NCBI GenBank assembly: GCA_017557885.1
Contig: JAFYXV010000005.1
Span: forward strand, 42,443 to 106,442
DNA length: 64,000 nt
DNA from: a bacterium
GTDB lineage: Bacteria; Auribacterota; UBA3054
Direction of reading: 5' to 3'
Shown: positions 45,510 to 54,028 of the stretch, piece after piece
How positions within the stretch are numbered: position 1 is the first letter of the stretch
Layout: each line of letters opens with the position of its first letter
Notes under the pieces: generated by a model
The model's input: only the letters and a program-made list of their open reading frames with translations
What the model was told of the DNA's origin: nothing
Database searches by the model: none
Translations under genes and position numbers: made by a program

Positions 45510-46928
45510 ATGTACAACGTAAAATCACCGCATGCGGAAGAATTCATCGATCACGAGGAAGTTTTAGCTTCCCTGAAATACGCCGACGAGCACAAAAGCG
45601 ACGCCGCGCTGATCGACGCAATCATAGAGAAAGCCAAGGAACTGAAAGGCCTCTCCCACAGGGACGCTTCCGTCCTCTTAGCCTGCGAATTGCCGGAACA
45701 GAACGCCAAGATCTACGCCCTGGCGGAGCAGATCAAAAAAGATTTCTACGGCAACCGCATCGTCTTGTTCGCTCCCCTTTATCTCTCCAACTACTGCGTG
45801 AACGGCTGCGTTTACTGCCCGTACCACTTCAAGAACAAACACATCCCGAGGAAAAAGCTCACCCAGGAAGAGGTCATAAAGGAAGTGACCGCTTTGCAGG
45901 ACATGGGACACAAGCGCCTCGCCCTGGAGACCGGCGAAGACCCCGTCAACAACCCTATTGAGTACGTCCTCGAGTGCATCAAGACCATCTACAGCATCAA
46001 GCACAAGAACGGCGCCATCCGCCGCGTGAACGTCAACATTGCGGCCACCACCGTTGAGAACTACAGGAAGCTGAAAGAAGCCGGCATCGGCACCTACATC
46101 CTCTTCCAGGAAACGTACCACAAGGAAAACTACGAAAATCTGCACCCCACCGGCCCCAAGCACAACTACGCTTATCACACCGAGGCTATGGACCGCGCCA
46201 TGCAGGGCGGCATAGACGACGTGGGATTGGGCGTCCTCTTCGGCCTCTCCCTCTACCGCTATGAGTTCGCGGCCCTCCTTATGCACGCCGAGCACCTGGA
46301 AGCCGCTTTCGGCGTCGGCCCGCACACCATCAGCGTCCCCCGTATCCGCCACGCCGACGACATTGACCCCACCGCCTTCGACAACAGCATAGACGACGAC
46401 ACCTTCGCCAAGATCGTCGCCTGTATCAGAGTTTCCGTCCCCTACACCGGCATGATCGTCTCCACCAGGGAATCCAAGGCCACCCGCGAGCGCGTCCTGC
46501 ACTTGGGCATCTCGCAGATCAGCGGCGGCTCAAGGACAAGCGTAGGCGGCTACGCCGAGGAAGAGCCCGAGGACGAATCCTCCGCCCAGTTCGACGTCAT
46601 CGACAACCGCACTCTCGATCAGGTCATGAACTGGCTTATGAAGATCGGCTACATCCCGAGCTTCTGCACCGCCTGCTATAGAGAAGGCAGAACAGGCGAC
46701 CGCTTCATGAGCCTCTGCAAATCCAGGAAGATCTTAAACTGCTGCCATCCCAACGCGCTGATGACCTTGAAGGAATACTTGATGGACTACGCCAAGCCGG
46801 AAACCAAAGAGATCGGCGAAGCCCTCATCCAAAAAGAGATCGACAACGTCCCCAGCGAGAACATCCGCCGCATCTTAAAAGAGCGCCTCCAAAAGATCGA
46901 GCAGGGCGAACGCGACTTCCGCTTCTAA
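45510..46928 (+). CDS. hydG: [FeFe]-hydrogenase H-cluster maturase HydG
   Basis: 472 aa radical-SAM tyrosine lyase that makes the CO and CN ligands of the H-cluster. The radical-SAM cysteines are in NYCVNGCVYC (C96, C100, C103). The auxiliary cluster motif CX2CX22C is exact (C386, C389, C412, in FCTACYREG and NCCHPN). HTGPKH-type region (LHPTGPKHNYAYH) and ISGGSRTSVGGY are HydG hallmarks. The 203-bp leader has GC-rich hairpins but no element I recognise. hydF lies 5 kb downstream; hydE and the hydrogenase are not in the window. Confidence 0.95.
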   Translation: MYNVKSPHAEEFIDHEEVLASLKYADEHKSDAALIDAIIEKAKELKGLSHRDASVLLACELPEQNAKIYALAEQIKKDFYGNRIVLFAPLYLSNYCVNGCVYCPYHFKNKHIPRKKLTQEEVIKEVTALQDMGHKRLALETGEDPVNNPIEYVLECIKTIYSIKHKNGAIRRVNVNIAATTVENYRKLKEAGIGTYILFQETYHKENYENLHPTGPKHNYAYHTEAMDRAMQGGIDDVGLGVLFGLSLYRYEFAALLMHAEHLEAAFGVGPHTISVPRIRHADDIDPTAFDNSIDDDTFAKIVACIRVSVPYTGMIVSTRESKATRERVLHLGISQISGGSRTSVGGYAEEEPEDESSAQFDVIDNRTLDQVMNWLMKIGYIPSFCTACYREGRTGDRFMSLCKSRKILNCCHPNALMTLKEYLMDYAKPETKEIGEALIQKEIDNVPSENIRRILKERLQKIEQGERDFRF

Positions 46929-46940
46929 AACACAAAAAGT

Positions 46941-47474
46941 TTGAAAGACCTCAGCGACAAAAGCAAACTATCCAAGCAGCCGGACCAAACGACCCCCTCT
47001 TCCGTTCCAAAGGAACGCGGCCGATTTCACCGCTGGCGCTGGAACTTCAAGTATTTTATGTACTGCTGGGGCTTCAGGTCATTCATGCCTCCCAAACCGC
47101 GCGACTCTTACTACTTTGGGTCAAAGTTTAAAATCAGTGAAACGGAACTTCGAAAATGTCCTCCCGATAAAACGTATGAGCAATACGAAATGGAGCTAAG
47201 GGAAAAAGCCTATAACGAAGCTTTGAACAATTGGCGCCACGGCGAGGAATATGTAGTCGGTGACATATCTTTGGTGGAGGATATAAAATACCACAAAGAA
47301 GCGATCCTAGAAGCCTTCAGCGTTGCCAAAACAACGGAAGAGAAGATAGTGCTATGGATCATCGTTTTATCGATTGTTATTCCTATCGTCGGGACAATTG
47401 TTCTTGTCATCTGGTCGATTATAGATTTTTGTGCTCCGGTAGGCTCAAGCTACAAATCTCCTTTCGGAAACTAG
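46941..47474 (+). CDS. hypothetical single-TM protein
   Basis: 177 aa from a TTG at 46941, 12 bp after hydG; no strong RBS, so the start is uncertain and the ATG at about 47058 is an alternative. A Trp/Arg-rich N-terminal part (RFHRWRWNFKYFMYCWGF) precedes a charged region. One strong TM helix lies near residues 138-164 (KIVLWIIVLSIVIPIVGTIV). Unrecognised. Confidence 0.5.
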   Translation: MKDLSDKSKLSKQPDQTTPSSVPKERGRFHRWRWNFKYFMYCWGFRSFMPPKPRDSYYFGSKFKISETELRKCPPDKTYEQYEMELREKAYNEALNNWRHGEEYVVGDISLVEDIKYHKEAILEAFSVAKTTEEKIVLWIIVLSIVIPIVGTIVLVIWSIIDFCAPVGSSYKSPFGN

Positions 47475-47480
47475 TCTTTT

Positions 47481-47507
47481 ATTAAGGCGAGTTTCCCCCG
47501 CCTTAAT
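47481..47507. other. hairpin between convergent genes
   Basis: ATTAAGGCG (47481-47489) / CGCCTTAAT (47499-47507), 9-bp perfect stem without a T tract; possibly a weak terminator for both sides. Confidence 0.45.
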
Positions 47508-47520
47508 AAAACGAGTTTAG

Positions 47521-49017
47521 TTATTCTTCATTCTCAGATCTATCAAAAGCGTCATGTACCGACTCTCCTGCGCCCAGGGCATTGTCAACAAGATCGACGC
47601 CGTTTTTAATCCATTTTTGCAACCGCGGATAGCTTTCTTCCGTAATGGTTTCGTTAATTATTTCGCCAAGAGGCTTAGCGATGATTTTATTGGCCTTTGA
47701 CAGTACATATCCCTTGGCCAATTCGCTGGGCGAAAGCACATCAAACGCTTCCGCTAATCGAGCTTTGAATTTGCGCCCCGCTTCTGTTTCGGGGCGCCAG
47801 TTATGAAAAACGTCCATGTCTATAGCATGTGCAAACCAATCTTCCGTGTTTTCGCCGTTTTCTATGGCTTTTAGATAAGCATAAAGACTTCTGCCTTCAA
47901 TGGGAACTCTTTGGTTGATCGTTCCAAACAGCTCATCGCAATTCCTGTATGTGTATGGCATGCCATACAAATCAGCAATCATATCGGCGATGAGATACCC
48001 TAAGACATTTCCAGCATAAGTCGCTCCGCGAAAATAGCAATCATCGGCAAGGTTGCCGTAATATTTTAGCGTGTTATACCCTGTTGTCAGGGCTCTTGTG
48101 AATGGAGAGTGATGTTGTCTCTTCTTTTGCAAACGGTGAAGTGTCGGTTGCATAATTTGCGTAAGAGATTTTAAGTCCGAAACTATTTGTTCGTCGGAGG
48201 GCTTATTGGGCTTAAACGATAAATCGCCATGTGGTCCGGACAATTGTTTGTCGACTTGAAACCAATGATTGACACGAGGCCGGACACTAGAAGCAATTTC
48301 TTTGTTTTTGATTTCACTTTCAAGGAAAGCTGTATAAGTATCAAGATCGCGATAAATGTTTAAGGGCGACGGTGTTTCCTGATTGCGCTCAATGATGTTG
48401 ACCTTGGGCGCATCGTTTGTGTCGCCAAAAATACCATCCACGTCGTTTAACACGGCCCCAAAAGTCTGGCCGTTATCGTTATAATGGTCAAACGTGTTTT
48501 CTGCCGCGGCTTTGGGAAATGTTTGCGAAGCCCACTTTCGCCAATAGTCGCTCGAATAATCATCAGATGCTTTTTGGTTTTCTTCATTTTGTTTAGATTG
48601 CGAAGCGGCTTTTGCTCCCGCTTCCCAACCAAGTTTCGCGGCAAAACCATCTGAAAATGGTGGATAATCATAGGAATATTTAACATCTTGATCCGCAAAT
48701 TTTGCGTATTCTTCCCAGTTTTTAGGGCGACGGTCAAGCCCGTCAACGTTTTTAAACGGATTTGCTCTGTTGAGGCCCTCTTGCATTGAGCCTGGAATGT
48801 CTAATTCTTTTTGCGCATACTCATTCCAATCCTTGTAATCGCAATTGTCAGACCTTGAGCCAAAATAGCGGCCCGCTTGTCTGCCGAGTTCTCCGGCAGA
48901 ACTGAATTTTAGTTGATCGTTACTCATTGGATTATAACCATGAGTTGTATTGGGCTCCTCGCAATGAGGTTCCCAAGAAGGTTTAAATGAAAATTGGGGG
49001 ATTTTGTTATTTGCCAT
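47521..49017 (-). CDS. hypothetical accessory protein, possibly mobile-element derived
   Basis: 498 aa from ATG 49017, chosen for the AAGGAGGTG just upstream. No signal peptide, no recognised domain. The N-terminal half is polar and rich in Asn, Asp, Tyr and Lys (low complexity in places). The C-terminal half holds a helical part (AGNVLGYLIADMIADLYGMP) and ends ENEE. The composition recalls large unknown proteins of phage or integrative elements, but nothing specific supports this. Repeats upstream (49102-49207) may control it. Confidence 0.55.
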   Translation of the reverse strand: MANNKIPQFSFKPSWEPHCEEPNTTHGYNPMSNDQLKFSSAGELGRQAGRYFGSRSDNCDYKDWNEYAQKELDIPGSMQEGLNRANPFKNVDGLDRRPKNWEEYAKFADQDVKYSYDYPPFSDGFAAKLGWEAGAKAASQSKQNEENQKASDDYSSDYWRKWASQTFPKAAAENTFDHYNDNGQTFGAVLNDVDGIFGDTNDAPKVNIIERNQETPSPLNIYRDLDTYTAFLESEIKNKEIASSVRPRVNHWFQVDKQLSGPHGDLSFKPNKPSDEQIVSDLKSLTQIMQPTLHRLQKKRQHHSPFTRALTTGYNTLKYYGNLADDCYFRGATYAGNVLGYLIADMIADLYGMPYTYRNCDELFGTINQRVPIEGRSLYAYLKAIENGENTEDWFAHAIDMDVFHNWRPETEAGRKFKARLAEAFDVLSPSELAKGYVLSKANKIIAKPLGEIINETITEESYPRLQKWIKNGVDLVDNALGAGESVHDAFDRSENEE

Positions 49018-49101
49018 AAACACCTCCTTGTTCTGGTGGCTTAGCGTTAAATTGTGAATTGCTTGTCCCATACAAACATTCACGTTTATGTTTTTCCCCA
49101 T

Positions 49102-49207
49102 CATATGACAGGAAAGGTGTACTTTTTCTAAGAAACAGTTCACTCTATTCAATCGCCATTAGCATATGACACGATAGGTGAACTGTTTTATGTAAAATAG
49201 TGCACTT
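49102..49207. repeat. direct and inverted repeats upstream of the 47521 gene
   Basis: CATATGACA-type 26-27 bp units at 49102-49127 and 49163-49189 (61 bp apart; each ends GGTGnACTkTTT). An inverted half-site AACAGTTCAC lies at 49134-49143 and the palindrome AGTGCACT at 49199-49206. The shared core GTGnACT suggests binding sites for one regulator. The rest of the 49018-49376 gap shows only a TATAAT at 49345 for the next gene. Confidence 0.5.
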
Positions 49208-49376
49208 GTATCGGACGATGGTATCACTATTGAGCGGGTCTTCTTTATGGGCAAGTTCCATATTTTTGGCCTAGCGATTTCCTTTGCCGTTAATTGGGAA
49301 AATTTTGTGACATTTAAAACCTAAAGGAAGTTTTGGTCATTTGGTATAATGGAGTAAACAATTCCAAGGAGGCGTT

Positions 49377-50171
49377 ATGTCCGAAGAAAATACCACTGCC
49401 GATGCGGTCAAAAAAGAGAAGATCCCTTCGCCGCATTTTGCCTTGACCATTGTCACGCTTATAATCTGCTTGTTTTTCCCGTTAAGGATAGTTTTTGTTC
49501 CTTTGGCTATTCTGGCTTTGTATTTCTCAATTAAAACGAACGCTTTGACAAAGAAAAGCGAAGACGACGCTATCGAAAAAGCTAGAAAGTATTCCAAGAG
49601 GGCCCTGGTCACGGCGCTCTTGGTGTTGATATTCACAATCGTTATTTTTCTTGCTCTGGTTATCATCGGCGCGCAGGGGCCTGTCAAACAAGAACTGGAC
49701 AAATTATATCGCAGAAACATGATGACAAACCTTTACGCCCGACTTGATGCTTATCAAAGCAAGTTCGGAGCATACCCCAGTGGAGGCGAAGGCGTCCGGG
49801 CCCTTTACCCGCTTTACAAAGAAGGGCTTATTTCCCGCGGCGAATTGGAAAGCGTTCTTCAGCCTCCCGGCGGAGATTTCGATCAATTCTCTGCCGATCC
49901 AACGGAAAAGGAATTTGACGCTTATCACATTGGCTGGTCCTATAATTCCAAGGCTCGGCCTGGAAGTGAAGATCCTCTTATCGGCTTCCAGGGTATTAAG
50001 GACGGGAAATTGCATCTTATGTCCACCGACCGGGCAATCATGCCGTTGTCAAAAAGAGAGGCTTTGATCATTCTGGCAAACGGAAAGCTCATCTGGCTAT
50101 CGTCGGTAGTCCGAACCGGAGAACTGCTGCTCCCGTACGATGGAATAAATTTGAAGCTTTTGAAGGATTAA
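49377..50171 (+). CDS. CD225-like membrane domain fused to a pseudopilin-like domain
   Basis: 264 aa. Two TM helices at about residues 20-52 and 76-100 with the spacing and KARKYSKRA linker of CD225/dispanin-type small membrane proteins. The C-terminal part (LDAYQSKFGAYPSGGEGVRAL through GWSYNSKARPGSEDPLIGFQ) resembles the periplasmic domain of type II pseudopilins and prepilin-like DUF1559-type proteins. RBS AAGGAGG. The next gene repeats only the membrane part. Role unknown; the assignment of both halves is by pattern only. Confidence 0.55.
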   Translation: MSEENTTADAVKKEKIPSPHFALTIVTLIICLFFPLRIVFVPLAILALYFSIKTNALTKKSEDDAIEKARKYSKRALVTALLVLIFTIVIFLALVIIGAQGPVKQELDKLYRRNMMTNLYARLDAYQSKFGAYPSGGEGVRALYPLYKEGLISRGELESVLQPPGGDFDQFSADPTEKEFDAYHIGWSYNSKARPGSEDPLIGFQGIKDGKLHLMSTDRAIMPLSKREALIILANGKLIWLSSVVRTGELLLPYDGINLKLLKD

Positions 50172-50203
50172 AATCAAAATAAAAGACATCCTTAGGAGTA
50201 ATT

Positions 50204-50542
50204 ATGACCGATGAAACAACTCCCCAAACTACTGAATGCCCGTCAAAACAACCTTCTCCTCATATGGGCTTGTCCATTACCGTGGTGGTTGTTTATGGAT
50301 TAATGGCGATCGTTTTCAGAAATGTCATCTCACTGGTCTTTCTCCTTGCGGCTTGCGGAACGCTGTATTATTCTTTAAGAACGAAAGAGATGATCAAGCG
50401 TTCGGATGACGAAAAAGCCCGGAAATATTCCAAATACGCCAAACGATCCGCAATCGCTTTGCTGATATTTTTCTTCCTCATACTGGGCATAATATGCCTC
50501 GGTATATTTGCCGTATCGACAGCGGCATATAAACAGGGATAA
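50204..50542 (+). CDS. small CD225-like membrane protein (paralogue of the preceding N-terminal domain)
   Basis: 112 aa with two TM segments. It shares PSPH, LYYSLRTKEMIKRSDDEKAR and KYSKYAKRSAIALLIF with the preceding protein and probably arose by partial duplication. No soluble domain. Tandem hairpins follow. Confidence 0.6.
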   Translation: MTDETTPQTTECPSKQPSPHMGLSITVVVVYGLMAIVFRNVISLVFLLAACGTLYYSLRTKEMIKRSDDEKARKYSKYAKRSAIALLIFFFLILGIICLGIFAVSTAAYKQG

Positions 50543-50559
50543 ACACGAACTAAGCTTTA

Positions 50560-50631
50560 TGCCATTCCAAAGGCCACTTTGGAATAGTCAATGCCATTCC
50601 AAGCTTGCCTTTGGAATAGCATTGATTTTTT
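50560..50631 (+). repeat. tandem duplicated hairpin, terminator-like
   Basis: Two copies of ATGCCATTCCAA...TTGGAATAG (50560-50588 and 50591-50622) each fold into an 11-12 bp hairpin. The second is followed by a T-rich run, so it could terminate the preceding operon. Confidence 0.55.
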
Positions 50632-50706
50632 TGCGGCCTGTTTGTTATAATATCCCCGTAAACACTGAGAAAAATCCTCACAGCGGCACCCACGAGGTTT
50701 AAAAAT

Positions 50707-51909
50707 ATGATCAAAAGAATGTATCAGGATATTTTTAAAGATCATTGCAAAAAATATCGGCAGATGATCATGCTTTCCGGCCCCAGGCAGGTAGGAAAAA
50801 CCACCACATGCAAAGAACTCTCCGACCATTATTTCAACTGGGACAGGAGAGAGGATAGAGAGCTCTTGCTTCGGGGAGAAGACGTGCTGGCGGAAGAAAC
50901 AGGCCTGAACATCAGAACTGCCAAACATCCTTTTGTTATTTTTGATGAGCTTCATCACTACCCGAAATGGAAACAATTTTTAAAAGGCTATTTTGACACT
51001 TACGGAGAAAACTCTCACACCATAGTCACGGGCTCCGCGCGCTTTGATCTGTATAAACGCAGCAAAGGCGACAGCCTTATGGGACGTTATTTCTCTTTCA
51101 ATATGCATCCCCTGTCCGTAGGAGAGCTGCTTCGCCCAACTTTGCCGAAAGCGGAAATAGCTGCGCCTAAAAAAATATCTGACTCCGAATGGGAAACGCT
51201 TAGGAAATTCGGAGGCTTTCCGGAACCGTTTACAGCGGCTTCAGACGGACTCTCCCGCCGCTGGCGCAAAAGCAGACATGAACAGATGATCAGAACGGAC
51301 ATCGCCAAAGAGACCGGCGTAAAAGATCTTGACCAGCTTGACACTTTGTCGGTCATTCTTGCCAAAAACTCCGGCAGTCAGATCGTTTACTCGTCTCTTG
51401 CCAACAGCATACAGGTCAGCGAGGTGACGGTGAGAGAATGGACAACGATCTTGAACGCCTTCTTCTATGGCTTCAACGTTCGCCCCTGGTCCAAAACACT
51501 AGTTAACGCCATCCGCAAAACGCCAAAGTGGTACTTGAGAGACTGGTCCGGCATAAAGGACGAAGGGCAGCGAAACGAGACCATGGCGGCCTGCCATCTT
51601 TTAAAGGCCGTTGACACCTGGAATGATCTGGGCTTCGGAGATTACGGACTTTTTTACGTAAGGGACAAAAACCAAAAAGAAGTTGATTTCCTCGTGACAA
51701 AAGACGACGAGCCTTGGTTCCTGGTCGAAGTTAAAACGTCAGAAACAAAGGTTACGCCTTCTTTGACCCTGATGCAGGGCAAACTGAAAGTTCCGTACGC
51801 TTTCCAAATCGTAGCCAATCTGCCCTACGAACCTATCGACGCCTTTGACAAGATCCGGGAAAAGCCGAGCGTTATCTCCATGCGTTCTTTCCTAAGCCAA
51901 TTGCCGTAA
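50707..51909 (+). CDS. AAA ATPase with DUF4143 domain
   Basis: 400 aa. Walker A SGPRQVGKTTT and Walker B-like VIFDELHHYPKW, sensor TGSARFDLY, a central winged-helix part, and a C-terminal nuclease-like DUF4143 region (KEVDFLVTKDDEPWFLVEVK). This widespread class of single-gene ATPases is linked to stress, conflict or toxin-like functions but has no established reaction. One of three members here (also 55304 and 60466), clearly different in sequence. It sits between hydG and hydF. Confidence 0.8.
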   Translation: MIKRMYQDIFKDHCKKYRQMIMLSGPRQVGKTTTCKELSDHYFNWDRREDRELLLRGEDVLAEETGLNIRTAKHPFVIFDELHHYPKWKQFLKGYFDTYGENSHTIVTGSARFDLYKRSKGDSLMGRYFSFNMHPLSVGELLRPTLPKAEIAAPKKISDSEWETLRKFGGFPEPFTAASDGLSRRWRKSRHEQMIRTDIAKETGVKDLDQLDTLSVILAKNSGSQIVYSSLANSIQVSEVTVREWTTILNAFFYGFNVRPWSKTLVNAIRKTPKWYLRDWSGIKDEGQRNETMAACHLLKAVDTWNDLGFGDYGLFYVRDKNQKEVDFLVTKDDEPWFLVEVKTSETKVTPSLTLMQGKLKVPYAFQIVANLPYEPIDAFDKIREKPSVISMRSFLSQLP

Positions 51910-51932
51910 ACATCATTAGGAGCACCAAGTTT

Positions 51933-53132
51933 ATGTCGCTTTCCGCCACGCCAAGTTCCGACAGGATACACATCGCTTTTTTGGGCCGCACCAACACCGG
52001 AAAATCGAGTTTGGTGAACGCCCTCACCAACCAGGATCTCGCCCTGGTCTCCAATGTCGCCGGCACCACCACCGACCCCGTTAAGAAGGCCATGGAGATA
52101 CTTCCTTTGGGCCCTGTCGTCATAATCGACACTCCAGGCCTCGACGACACCGGGGAACTGGGGCAATTACGCATTGAGAAGACCAAGGAGGCCCTAAGGA
52201 GCGCAGACATGGCTATCGTTGTGGCCGAAGCCGCAAAAGGCCTCCAAAGCGAAGAGAAGGCCATTATTGAGGAACTGAAGGAAAGGAAGCTTCCCTACCT
52301 GGTTGTCTTCAACAAGGCCGACGAATTAAGCGAAGAGCAGAAGAAAAATTTCAAGGAGGGCCTTCTCGTTTCCGCCGTGACAAGAGAAGGCGTAGAGGAA
52401 ATAAAGAAAACTCTCCCCTCCCTTAGGCCGCAGAAAGAAGATTCTCCCCTCATAAGAGATCTTCTGCAGCCCAAAGACGTCGTCATCCTCGTCGTGCCTA
52501 TCGATTCCGCCGCGCCCAAGGGCAGATTGATCCTTCCCCAGCAGCAGGTAATCAGGGACGCCCTGGAAGCCGGCGCGCTTCCCCTCGTCGCCAGGGATAC
52601 GGAACTCGCCGACGCGCTCGTAAAATTCCCCCACCCCGCGCTCGTCGTCACCGACAGCCAGGCCTTCGGTAAAGTCTCCAAGATCGTTCCGGAAAACATC
52701 CTTCTCACCTCCTTCTCCATCCTGCTCTCCAGAGCAAAAGGCGACCTGGAAGAACAGATAAAAGGCGTCAAGGCTTTGCTCACCCTTAAAAGCAATGACC
52801 CCGTGCTTATCGCGGAAGGCTGCACCCATCACAGGCAGTGCGAAGACATCGGCACCGTGAAATTACCCCGCTGGATCAGGGAAAAATTCAATATCGAGCC
52901 CGACTTCCACTTCACCAGCGGCGGCACCTATCCCAAAGATCTCACGCCCTACAAAGTCGTGATCCACTGCGGCGGCTGCATGCTCCCGCCCATGGAAATG
53001 AAGAACCGCCTTCAGCAGGCCAAGGAACAGAACGTCCCCATCACCAACTACGGCATGGCCATTGCGGCCCTCCACGGCGTCCTCAAGCGCAGCCTCAAAG
53101 TCTTCCCCTCCGTCGCCGACCTACTAAAGTAG
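51933..53132 (+). CDS. hydF: [FeFe]-hydrogenase maturation GTPase HydF
   Basis: 399 aa scaffold that assembles and delivers the di-iron precluster to hydrogenase. The GTPase domain has GRTNTGKSS (G1), DTPG (G3) and NKAD (G4). The [4Fe-4S] site is CxHx(45)HCxxC: C297 and H299 in EGCTHH, H345, C346 and C349 in HCGGC. With HydG this implies an [FeFe]-hydrogenase-dependent fermentative metabolism. Confidence 0.93.
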   Translation: MSLSATPSSDRIHIAFLGRTNTGKSSLVNALTNQDLALVSNVAGTTTDPVKKAMEILPLGPVVIIDTPGLDDTGELGQLRIEKTKEALRSADMAIVVAEAAKGLQSEEKAIIEELKERKLPYLVVFNKADELSEEQKKNFKEGLLVSAVTREGVEEIKKTLPSLRPQKEDSPLIRDLLQPKDVVILVVPIDSAAPKGRLILPQQQVIRDALEAGALPLVARDTELADALVKFPHPALVVTDSQAFGKVSKIVPENILLTSFSILLSRAKGDLEEQIKGVKALLTLKSNDPVLIAEGCTHHRQCEDIGTVKLPRWIREKFNIEPDFHFTSGGTYPKDLTPYKVVIHCGGCMLPPMEMKNRLQQAKEQNVPITNYGMAIAALHGVLKRSLKVFPSVADLLK

Positions 53133-53351
53133 CGCCCGTTGCTCTCTGTATAAAAAATGGGCGATTATATGCAGACAAGGTGATGTCACATAAAGAGTCA
53201 AAGCAATATTTGGAGTGTGATACAATTATTTACCGCTTTATTTTATATAAATGATTTTTAAATATGTTATTAAAAAATAATATTAAACAATTTAAAAATA
53301 TTATCTTATAGTAAAAACAGCAAATATTTTCTTTGATTGTTATATAAAAAA

Positions 53352-53380
53352 AGATTTTGCAACAAGTTGTTGCAAAATCT
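53352..53380 (-). terminator. perfect palindromic hairpin with minus-strand T run
   Basis: AGATTTTGCAACA AGT TGTTGCAAAATCT, 13-bp arms. On the minus strand it is followed by seven T residues, giving a good intrinsic terminator, yet no minus-strand gene ends here. The AT-rich gap 53133-53351 shows no gene. Confidence 0.6.
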
Positions 53381-53596
53381 TTCAATACGGCCGGTGATAA
53401 TCAACCCATAGGTGTTCTCCTATGTAAAGAGCACAATAGAGTTTTGGCTAAATATCATCTTGAAAAACTTGGATTGCCAATGGGGATCACAGACTATGAG
53501 TTAAAAAAGATTCTGCCTTCTCAATCGCAATTGGCTAAATGCTACTCAGATGCCGAAGCACAAGTTAAAAAACATCTTAAAAAAGCAAATGGCTAA
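53357..53596 (+). pseudogene. C-terminal remnant of a DUF1016/YhcG-family nuclease
   Basis: The frame from about 53390 reads AGDNQPIGVLLCKEHNRVLA, then KYHLEKLGLPMGITDYELKK, then ILPSQSQLAKCYSDAEAQVK. This matches the very end of DUF1016 proteins (IGxxLCK, P(I/M)GxxxYxL, LP). The roughly 250 upstream residues that would hold the rest of the protein are missing, and the break coincides with the hairpin at 53352-53380. An intact gene would be a PD-(D/E)XK-like defence or repair protein. Confidence 0.65.
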
Positions 53597-53689
53597 AAAG
53601 ATCCCGGTGGCGCTTGCTTTTCAAGCGGCAGAAAGATTTTTGTATAATTGGGCAAAGAGATAATCATTCCCCTGCCAGGAGACAACGCG

Positions 53690-53860
53690 ATGAGCAAAAA
53701 GAAACTTATTCCGGCTATCTGCATCCTTTCCGTTATGGCGATGTTCGCCCTGCTGTATTTTGAGGCGACAAAACCCTACGCCTGGCTGGCGGTCATGGCC
53801 GGCGGTTTGACCGTTGCCGGCATATCCATTCTCGGGAAGAAAGACCAAAGCGAGAGCTGA
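53690..53860 (+). CDS. small two-TM membrane protein
   Basis: 56 aa from ATG 53690, preceded by CCAGGAG. Two hydrophobic segments (LIPAICILSVMAMFALLYFE and AWLAVMAGGLTVAGISIL) joined by a short turn and ending KKDQSES. No family recognised. It has its own TATAAT near 53643 and is not overlapped by a convincing alternative. Confidence 0.45.
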   Translation: MSKKKLIPAICILSVMAMFALLYFEATKPYAWLAVMAGGLTVAGISILGKKDQSES

Positions 53861-53868
53861 CGGCTTTT

Positions 53869-53920
53869 ATTTGCATGCTTTCTGCCAGATTTGCATGCTT
53901 TTTGCCAAAAAATAGGCAAA
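53869..53920. repeat. two 19-bp direct repeats and a hairpin
   Basis: ATTTGCATGCTTT(C/T)TGCCA at 53869-53887 and 53889-53907, then TTTGCC/GGCAAA (53901-53906 / 53915-53920). Upstream of the second Fic gene. Confidence 0.5.
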
Positions 53921-53931
53921 CAATCCGACCG

Positions 53932-54016
53932 TCTGCATAAAAAGGCAGAGATTTTATGCAGATTATCTAGGTAGTTTTCTTGCCATCTGCATAAAAAATG
54001 ATATAATTTATGCAGA
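53932..54016. promoter_or_regulatory. operator of two inverted repeats around the promoter of the second Fic gene
   Basis: TCTGCATAAAA (53932-53942) with TTTTATGCAGA (53952-53962), and TCTGCATAAA (53986-53995) with TTTATGCAGA (54007-54016). TATAAT at 54002-54007 sits between the arms of the second repeat. Four identical half-sites give a strong case for autorepression. Confidence 0.7.
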
Positions 54017-54028
54017 AAGGAGAAAAGC

